A stretch of DNA of 62,604 bases, taken from Candidatus Multiplicimicrobium inquinatum. Lineage in GTDB: Bacteria; Omnitrophota; Omnitrophia; Omnitrophales; Aquincolibacteriaceae. The stretch's first letter is position 1; the number at the start of each line of letters is the position of its first letter. The notes under the pieces are model-generated. The model worked only from the letters and a program-made list of their open reading frames with translations. It had not been told where the DNA came from and ran no database searches. The DNA lies in NCBI GenBank assembly GCA_002344825.1, contig DDUN01000034.1:15171-77774 (forward strand), written 5' to 3'. A program made the translations under genes and the position numbers. Positions 15,573-24,100 of the stretch are shown piece by piece.

Positions 15573-15749
15573 ATGAAAACGAATCTCGATACGACACATC
15601 GTCTGATTCGGCTGGTCTTGGGGGTAGCTCTGGTAGTTGCCGAGTATCAATTGAAAGTCCATATCGGACTTTTCTATTTCGGCATTTTACTGGCATTAAC
15701 GGGGATTTTTGGTTTTTGCCCGCTTAAAGCGCTCTTTAAGAAGAGCTAA
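15573..15749 (+). CDS. DUF2892 (YgaP-like transmembrane domain) protein, 58 aa
   Basis: ATG 15573 follows AAAGGATGAGG. The product starts NLDTTHRLIRLVLGVAL after the initial MKT, has two hydrophobic segments and a conserved TGIFGFCPLKALF near the end, the DUF2892 hallmark (TGxxGxCPxY). Such proteins are short inner-membrane proteins; in YgaP the same module is fused to a rhodanese. Here it stands alone, with a bidirectional terminator right after it. Function is unknown. Confidence 0.85.
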   Translation: MKTNLDTTHRLIRLVLGVALVVAEYQLKVHIGLFYFGILLALTGIFGFCPLKALFKKS

Positions 15750-15766
15750 GCATCAGACTCAAAATG

Positions 15767-15792
15767 GGGGCAGAGCATTCGCGCTCTGCCCC
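15767..15792. terminator. Bidirectional rho-independent terminator
   Basis: A perfect 10-bp stem, GGGGCAGAGC/GCTCTGCCCC, has a 6-base loop and lies between the convergent DUF2892 and permease genes. Short A and T tracts sit on either side (AAAAT before, TATTTTCATTTT after). Confidence 0.85.
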
Positions 15793-15802
15793 TATTTTCA
15801 TT

Positions 15803-17539
15803 TTACCCGGTAACAACGAGGCGGATCTCGGCAGGTAACTTTCGCGCCAACGCGCGAAAAACTTCCCCGCGAATCATATTCACCAAAGCACTTTTCTTCG
15901 TCGTTCCGATCACCACGGTCTTAACACTTAATGCTTTTGCGGCATCCGCAATCAACCGTCCGGGATCCGCGCCAATTTGCCAAACCGGTATCGCAGTGAT
16001 GCCATTCTTTTCTAATTCCGCTTGCGCTGTTGAGAAAACGTGAATCGATTCGGGAGAAGGCTCCACTTCATCCAGCAGCACCGAGCTTGCCGGAGCATCA
16101 TCCACGTAACTTAAATAGACCGTGTTTTCCCCTTTGGCAGTAGCGCGCATCACGGCTTCTTCAATTAAGTTCATATTCATATATTTAAGAGCCACCATCG
16201 TCGAAGCTGGATAAAGAGAGGCGAGCTCGCCGGCCTCTTCGACTGTCAAAACATTCAGCATGCCTTCGGCTTCTTCCACTGGAGTCTTCACAGGAACACG
16301 TTTCGAAAGCGCACTAATCAAAAATCCGCCGCCCACAATCGCGACAGCAAACAAAAGCGCCTTAGGCTTTTGCATACAAATCGTTAACTCCACCAAAAGC
16401 ATAATCAGCGCGGAGCCGCGCAGCAAAATCTTTTCCCACGGCTTCATGCTTAACCGGGAATTAGTCGCGCAAAAAGCTAAATTAAGCCCAATCGCACCCA
16501 CAACGCCCACGGCATAAAGTTCAGCCAAACCCAAAACATTCGGCTCAACGACAAGCACAATCACGGGAATTAGAGTTCCAATCGCAAGCGGAAGCCAGGG
16601 CATCCCAAAACGATTCAGCTGCGTAAAAACAGACGGCAATTCACGGTCTTTCGCGAGCGAAAATTGAATATTTACAAGCGCGCCAATCGCGGTGTTTGCG
16701 GCCGAAAGCAAAAGCAAACCAAAAGTGACCGCGATCACCTGCCCATACAAGGGACCCGCGTAATGTTCCGCGATCGTGCGCATCATTGCCTCGGCATGGT
16801 TTCCAATTTCGAGACCGGGAATCGCATTCATCGCAATTCCCAACAAAAAAGTCAAAATGGAAACTTCAAGAAGAACGGGAAAAATAGCTTTCTTGGCTGT
16901 TTTTTCAACGGGGTTTTGCATAATGCCGGTCATATTCGCCACTGCTTCAACCCCGGAGAGAGCCAAAACAATGCCAACAAAAGAACTCCAGTTCTCAAGC
17001 AAACTTCCCTTCGGCATGGTCAATTCGACCTGAGGTAATCCGGGAACAGTGTAGAAAAATAAAACAAAAGCAGACAAGGAAGCGGCGATCGCAATCAAGG
17101 CGGCAAAACTACCGACTTTCCCGGGACCAATCCAATTAATCAATCCAATAATCACGATTGAAATAACAGCCCATAATTCCGGATCGGGAACGCGTAAATA
17201 GTGGAAAGCTTCAATTGCGCTGATAGCCGCCGTAACGGTATACCCCGCTACAAGCAAAAATGCGCCGACCATGGCAAGAACTCTTGACCGGCTTTTTGCG
17301 GCGGAGTAAACCCCGCCTCCATCAGGAAAGAGCCGGCAAATAATCACATAACAAACGCCCACTGCGGCTGTCAACAAAGACATTAGTCCAAGAAAAAACC
17401 AAGAGGCGTGGCCGGATAAAGCGAATGCGATACCGAGCACATACGCTTTGCTCGTACCCCAATCGCCGTAAAGAAGAGCTCCCGCCTGATACCATTTAAG
17501 GTCGCGCGGGCGGTTAACCCTTTTCAGCATCAATGCCAT
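15803..17539 (-). CDS. APC-family amino-acid permease with C-terminal universal-stress-like domain
   Basis: The 578-residue protein has about 12 membrane segments (residues about 20-415). It opens with LLYGDWGTSKAYVLGIAFAL, matching the first helix of APC transporters, and carries SGVEAVANMTG in the substrate-helix region. A soluble tail of about 140 residues ends DAAKALSVKTVVIGTTKKSA, resembling the nucleotide-binding loop of UspA domains. It probably imports an amino acid or polyamine with ion coupling. The first ATG (17539) has GGAG about ten bases upstream; a second ATG three codons later is possible. Confidence 0.88.
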   Translation of the reverse strand: MALMLKRVNRPRDLKWYQAGALLYGDWGTSKAYVLGIAFALSGHASWFFLGLMSLLTAAVGVCYVIICRLFPDGGGVYSAAKSRSRVLAMVGAFLLVAGYTVTAAISAIEAFHYLRVPDPELWAVISIVIIGLINWIGPGKVGSFAALIAIAASLSAFVLFFYTVPGLPQVELTMPKGSLLENWSSFVGIVLALSGVEAVANMTGIMQNPVEKTAKKAIFPVLLEVSILTFLLGIAMNAIPGLEIGNHAEAMMRTIAEHYAGPLYGQVIAVTFGLLLLSAANTAIGALVNIQFSLAKDRELPSVFTQLNRFGMPWLPLAIGTLIPVIVLVVEPNVLGLAELYAVGVVGAIGLNLAFCATNSRLSMKPWEKILLRGSALIMLLVELTICMQKPKALLFAVAIVGGGFLISALSKRVPVKTPVEEAEGMLNVLTVEEAGELASLYPASTMVALKYMNMNLIEEAVMRATAKGENTVYLSYVDDAPASSVLLDEVEPSPESIHVFSTAQAELEKNGITAIPVWQIGADPGRLIADAAKALSVKTVVIGTTKKSALVNMIRGEVFRALARKLPAEIRLVVTG

Positions 17540-17588
17540 GAGAAATCAGCTCCGGAAATTCCGGATTGAACCGAGTCTTTCAATGAAA

Positions 17589-17723
17589 TCAGCCGTTGGC
17601 CGGCTTATCTCCCTCGGTGTGGGAAGCGGCGTTGTCGGGACCATGTCCGGAACAAGCCAGCGCAGAAACCTGAGTCAAAATCAAACAAGCAGCAAGAACC
17701 AATGCAATTTTAAATGAGTTCAT
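17589..17723 (-). CDS. Small exported protein, 44 aa
   Basis: ATG 17723 is preceded by CAGGAGGGG. Residues 1-22 are a clear signal peptide (MNSFKIALVLAACLILTQVS). The mature part is about 20 hydrophilic residues beginning CSGHGPDN. The Cys follows ALA, so this may be a lipoprotein with a non-ideal lipobox (SALAC). It lies upstream of the permease gene in the same direction. No family recognised. Confidence 0.7.
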   Translation of the reverse strand: MNSFKIALVLAACLILTQVSALACSGHGPDNAASHTEGDKPANG

Positions 17724-17814
17724 ATCCCCTCCTGAAAGGTAATGATCAATATAGCAGAAAGAGGCGGCAAATCAATAAGCGGCTCAAAATGACGGCTCTA
17801 TTGTTAATAAAAAT

Positions 17815-18057
17815 TTAATTTTTCCTGCTTTTTCTATTGGAAGAATTCCGTGCGCGAACCTTACGGAGACTTTTCCGAATGACACGAGCTTTTTTTAATG
17901 CCGGTAAAGGAGCGGAACCGCCATCACCTCTTGAGAATAATCCGGCCCGGTGCCGGGCGTCCGTTTCAGAAAAAACAAACGCACCGCTGTAAGCTTCGGA
18001 GCAAGAGTAAAACCCGGTCCTTATGATTTGCGAATCCGAGAATTTCTCGCGTTTCAA
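17815..18057 (-). CDS. Possible small basic protein, 80 aa, TTG start
   Basis: The frame begins with TTG at 18057, with AAGGAG about six bases upstream. The last 25 residues are strongly basic (RKSLRKVRARNSSNRKSRKN). It sits between the second giant and the 44-residue secreted protein on the same strand. No family recognised, and composition is not clearly that of a conserved protein. It may be spurious; the ribosome-binding site is the main support. Confidence 0.35.
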   Translation of the reverse strand: MKREKFSDSQIIRTGFYSCSEAYSGAFVFSETDARHRAGLFSRGDGGSAPLPALKKARVIRKSLRKVRARNSSNRKSRKN

Positions 18058-18160
18058 AAAAAACTCCTTAGCTATCCAAAAAAAGGCGTCTCCATCCGCC
18101 CGCCATCCCCCGGGGGAAGGGGGTTGAGGGACAGCGAAACGGATGAAGCGCTTAAAATCA

Positions 18161-21100
18161 TTATGCTGAAGTTTGAGTTACCTTCACAACGTCATAGAGC
18201 TGACTAATCCATGCTGAAATCTGAATCCAACGCATTCCGGGCAAGTTTAACCGCTGCGGCTGACCTAAAACTAAAACGTGTCCCGCTGCCATCGGCGCGG
18301 AAAGCAAAAGCATTTCATCATCGGCCTCAGAGGGTTTTTCTGGTGATTCAACCTGAATCACATTTGTCGGATCAAACTCTGCCCCCAAATAATTTCGCAT
18401 CCAGCTTTCAGAAGATGCCTCCGAAAACTCAAAACTAAAAATGCCACGGCGTATTTCAGCGGCCAGCTCACGCGAATAAAGCGCTCTGTCGATTACGTTT
18501 TCCGCGGGCGCCCGCATAACAATCCGAACTCCAGCAGGCATCTTCGCCATAAACCGGCGAATCCATTTCGGATCATAAGGACGTTCAAAAATCACAACGC
18601 CGCTGTCTGAAATCTGATTGCCCAAAATGCGCGACGAAGCTTCCTGTAAAGTTCGCTTCGGCAATGCCATTAGCTCACGCATTTCAGAACGCATCTGATC
18701 AGCCTTGATACCGGAACGCATTGCGTCTTGCGCCTGCAAACCAGATAACAAGCCCGCCCCTTTCACTTCTGATCTCTCCGCAAGAGAAACTTGTCTAACT
18801 TCACTGCGGCTAAATAACTGATAAGCCACAGCCTTCACAAACTCCTTCGGCTGCGAACGATATCGGTCAAAAAAATCCGCCATCTCATCCGGCTTTATTT
18901 TTTCTCCGTACGCGTTCTCATCCGAATGTAAAGCAGCTGACAAAGAAACAAGCTTTTGCCGATAGGGCTCTGCGATTTCAGGCTCCATTCCGTTTAACCC
19001 GCGTGAGTCTAGTTCTCGCCGAATAAATTCGGCCGTCGCATATTGAATCTCCGGTTTAGCCGAAATCCGGCCGCCTTCAAAGCGCACCTCTTTTTCTACT
19101 TCCGCAAATTGGCGTTCTTTTTCTTGAATAAATTCTCGCTGAGCTTTTTCTAAGGCAGCCTGAGCCTCTTGAATCGCACGATCCATGGCATCAAGACGCG
19201 GATTTTTCTTCATGCGCGGCGCGGATTGAGCGGGCGGACCTTTCCGATTGGGATCAGGAAAGTGCATATAGTCCGGCGGCTCAATGCGTTTAGGCTCTAG
19301 CCCTTCGATCCGAATCGGCCGCAAGATACTGTCCATGACCTGTAAATGCGGCAAAAGATGGTCCGCAGACCGTGGTGACGCGGTCGTGTGCGTTCCCGCG
19401 CCGGAACGTGTATTGTTCGGGTTAAACTTAACGATATAGCTCCAGGGGCGATACCAAACCGGGCGCGCGGTATAAGCGGCAATACTGTGAATCAAAACAT
19501 ACCCGGAAAGAACCAAACGAAAATCATCCAACGCCAACCCAAACAACTGCTGAGCCAATCTTCTCTTGGAAATATCTCCTTTAGTGGCTGTGCTAATCGT
19601 AATATGCTGCTGTGAAGCTTTTTCACTTTTGGATCCTTCGTCACCGATTAAAACATTGTGCGCCCCCACCAACGACAGACCGAATAAATAAGAGTAAGGA
19701 AACAAAACCTGCGAAAGAATCGTAATCAATTGCTTGAAAACCATTTGAAGCGCATCGAGGTCATCCGCCAAGGCCGGCACACCGCTTTTATTAAGAAAGC
19801 CAAGATTAATCCAAGCTCGGTTTCCGCCAATTTGATCATCTAACATTCTATCCGCGCTGGTTGCCTCCGCATGAGCTCCATTAATCCCATAAGATTGAGA
19901 AAAGCTTTTACGGAACACTGTTTCTAAAATCTTGCCCACTTCTTCCTGAACTCCGACAAAAGAAAAAAACTTCATTCCGCCGCGATCAAAAAAACTTCTA
20001 GTATTCCCATCCCGCAAGCTTACAAGCCACCGATAACCCAAAGTAAAAATGGGAAAAGCAAAAAACATATAAAAAAGAGCGTCGCCCAATCCCGGAAGGA
20101 AAAATATCTGGGCAGCAAAAAAAGTCAGGGAAAAAGTCCAGACGGCCGCTTTTTGATAGTCGCGTGTCTTGCCTGAAAACGCATGACGCTGGGTTGATTG
20201 ATAAACGGCGATACTCCATGCCGTAATTGCAATCACGGTAAAAATAGCCAAAAATAAAGTAACCGGAGAAAGCGCTAAAACGGCAGACACATAGCCTCCC
20301 AAACCATGCAATACCGCAAATAGACTGGGCACTTTCCCAGCCACGGTTAAGCCGATATAAACCCATGCCGCCGCCAAAGAAACAGTGCTCTCTGAGATGC
20401 GGCGCCCAAATGATTTTCCGGCTTTGACTAAGTTCGTATGCGTATTTTCGTCATCGCTTTTTTGACCCAACACCGCGGGAGCTGTTTGATCAATAAAATG
20501 ATCCCATTCTTTTTCAAGAAAATTAATATCGTCATCCGTAAACTCACTTCCAAAAATCGGCCGCCCGGCGATTTGGGAAGGCAAGCTCCGCACAGCTGAT
20601 GAAACGAGCTCCATAAAAGTTGCGCGGGTAGAGGCGTAGGCCCCCATTCCCAGTTCCGTCGGACTCCACTCGGTCCGTATAATTAAAGTTCGCTCAAGTC
20701 CCACAGCGCGGCTCATTTGACTGTGCTCATCCGCCGTCGCGACAAAAAGCTCTTCGATCACACGCGCAAGCATGAGAGCCCCTGTCGAAGAGTTAAAATG
20801 CTGCCCGGATCCGGAAGAAGCAATCGCAACCACAAAAGGATTGGTCAGGCTCAGCTGCTCTTTAAAGCCTTCCACATCCATCTCTCCCGGAGGCAAAAGT
20901 TTTGAAGCATCCTCTTTATCTCTTAAATGCGCATTCGCTTCGCGGTCAATCTCGTTGGAATCGTAAACACGTGTCTGAAAATGCGGGTAAACTTTTTTTA
21001 GAATTTTTTCAATCATTTTCAAAATTTGCTCATTTTTTTCTTTTCCGAAAAAAACCGCGTCATAACTGTGATGAGGCTCTTCGTCTGCTTGCGGCAGGAA

Positions 21101-24100
21101 CGACTGAATCAACTGAAAATCCAGCCGATTCTCCTTCAAAGCGTTCAGCAGCGGCTCTTGGCTTTTCAATAAATTAGCGGCCGCTAAATCTCGATAGTCA
21201 GATAAGTCGTATTCCGACAATAATTTAATTGAAAATTCTGTCACAGCATTTCTTATGGTTTCCTGGGAAATAGATTCTTGATTATGAGATGAATTCAAAT
21301 GCCTTCCCGCGATTTCCAAAGCAAAAGGCTTGAGCACGCTTTTCACTACATCAGGATTCACGATTAAATTACTGATATCACGGCGGAACGCGGCCACCAA
21401 AATTTGTCTCGCCGACTTTTTTTGCTCTTCCGTCGCATTTACCAAGCCCAAATCCGCTAAAAATGATTCCATTTTGACTTCCGCCCATTTCATAAAAACA
21501 TCGTCTCCCAGCCCGCTTTCAATACCGACGCGGCTCTGCCGCATAATCAACCGTCCGATTGGCCCGGCAAGAATCACTTTGATAATTTCCAGCATCACAA
21601 AGAAATTATGTTTCTCTGCCGTGTAAGGAGGCATTTTGGGACGCCTCAAATCGCGCGGGTCTTTAAATTCATCGCGGATAACTTTCAAATAAGCCGGAAT
21701 GGAATTTAATTCAAGCTGCGCGGGGTCTTTGTTTTGAGAAACTTCAATCGGCTTAGCGGGACGGAGCCGGGCATAGATTTCATCCTGGGTTAAAAATCGC
21801 CCGGATGCGCCGTTTTCATCTTTCAGCGTCAGCGAATAAACTTTGATACCGATAGTCTCCCCGTCATGCGTCACCTCAGCAACTTCACCCAGCCCGTTTA
21901 AATCCAAAAGAAACTCATACCCATCCACGCGCCCGGCATTGGCCTCAGAGTTAGACCCTACCTGAACCATGCCGTTTTTTTTACCAAAACCCAAAGTAAT
22001 GTTTTGTCCCAGCGAAAAAGAAATTTTTGTGCGCGGCTGAAGCGAAGAATACGCGTTAACACCGGCCGAACCGCGCACATTTTTGGAAATATAAATCCAA
22101 GAATTTAAAAGGTTATGTCGCAGAAAAGCATAAACGGCCGTTTCAATGAATTGCGCGCTTTCCTTTTCACCCATTTGTTTGAAAAGAGCCTGAGCAGAGC
22201 CGGAAGCTTGATTCATTTGAGTTAAAATTTTTTCCTGCAAACCGCCCAAGTCCTCGTCCGAAATGTCGGCCAAATCCGTAAGACCGCGAATTTTGTCCAT
22301 TCCGCCTGCTTGAGCAAAAGCTTGTTCAAGAAATGCGGCTAAAACTTTCACTTCGCCCGGTTTTAATGCGTGGTTGGGAGCTTGTGCTTCTTCAGCATCG
22401 TTTTTGGGAATAAAACCGCCGAAGTAATATTCAAGATCGGGCGCCACCGAGGCGTAATGGGCAAACTGTACCGTGTCTTCCCAGCGGCCCTGAACATAAA
22501 CTAAATCCTGAACCCCTGATAATTTGGGAGAGTCTCCCGTTGTCGGATTGTAAATACCTTTTATTCTTTTGAGCACCCAGGCAATTTGCTGATTCGAATA
22601 AGCTTTTCCATCCAACTCTATTTCGAGCGCTTCTTTCTGTCTGCGGGAAAAGAAGGCGCGAATCCGCTCAGAAAAAGTTTTTACCAAGTCATTAAAATCG
22701 CCGTTATGCCCCAAAACGACATAAACTTTTTTAACAATATATTCAAACCCTTTCGCGGTGCCGGTTAAAACTTTAGACTCACGCTGTCCCACCCAGCCAT
22801 GCGGATGCGCACCGTTTTCAATCGCGGTAATTGAAAAATCGCCTTTTTTGGCACCTGCGGTCGGAAAACGCAAATGGTCGCCAATATGAATGTAAAAAGG
22901 AATCTTCATCGCTCTGGCTCTTTTTAAAACAAGCGGCTTAAATTGATTCTCAAAAACATCTGCGGCGGTTTGCCGGGAATCAATGTAGTATTTTTCGTGA
23001 ACGATCTCCTGGTTTCCGTTTAAATCTTCCATAATGGCAAAAAATCCGATGGCGATTTTTCCGCGTTTTTCAGTAACGATGATACTTTCTTTCAAACGGG
23101 CGAGATATTTATCTAAGTCCGCCGGCTTTTTCACAAATCCCATGATGGAGGTATTACCGCAAGCCGCAAGCCAGTCCTCGCTCGGCGGATTAAAAATATC
23201 GGAAATAGAAGCGGCAATCTTGGCGAGAATGCCGCCCGAGACACCTGTGTAAAAAAACATAATCGGAATAAATAAAAGCAAAGTTTTTCCGAAGAAAATA
23301 ACCAGTGCGGCAAAAGCCATCACGCCCAAAACAAAACCCGCGATTCTTACGGCTCCAACCCCTTTTGTTTCAGATTGATCCAATTGGACATAAGCGGAGG
23401 GCATAGGCGTAAACGGCATCAACCCTGCTAAGAGTCTGAAAATATTACGATTACCGGTCCAGTTGTGAAAATTTTTTATGGTTTTTACCTTCCCCATAAA
23501 AGCGCTGGCAATCAAATGCCCCCACTCGTTAAGCATCATCCCCGCTAAGTAACCGGCACGCAGAGAAATCAAAAGAAGCGCTCCCGCCGCGGCTGTAAGT
23601 CCGCTTGTTGATAAAGCAGCGGCTAAATCCAAACCTAAAACAACGGGCAAAGTCATACCTAAAAACGGAAGGCTCAAAAAGGAAACGACTGCGACAGTAA
23701 GCACAATTTCAAAAACCGGAAACGTCCAACTGCTTGTCTTACCCGAAAAAACAGGCTCTGTATCAAGCTCGGCGGTATTCAACCCATCATCCGTAACCTT
23801 CTCATCCAACTCAACGGGAATGGTATCGGGAACTCCCTGCCGTATATGTTTCATGCGCGCTACTACGGCCTCCCAATACTCAAGAGCACCCGCGCCAAAA
23901 CCCTCCGGATTAAGGTTTTGAATTTTTGACAGCCTCTTGCTGATTTCTTCCAATTTTTCAAATCCTTCGTCACCCCCCCATGTTTTAATAACCGCGAGAT
24001 CCGGCAAGCCTTCAAACCACCGACCTGCCTCTAAAGAACCGCCTCTTTCTGCTTCGGTTAAGATCGTTTTATGAGGCAAAACAGGTGCCTCCTCTACAAT

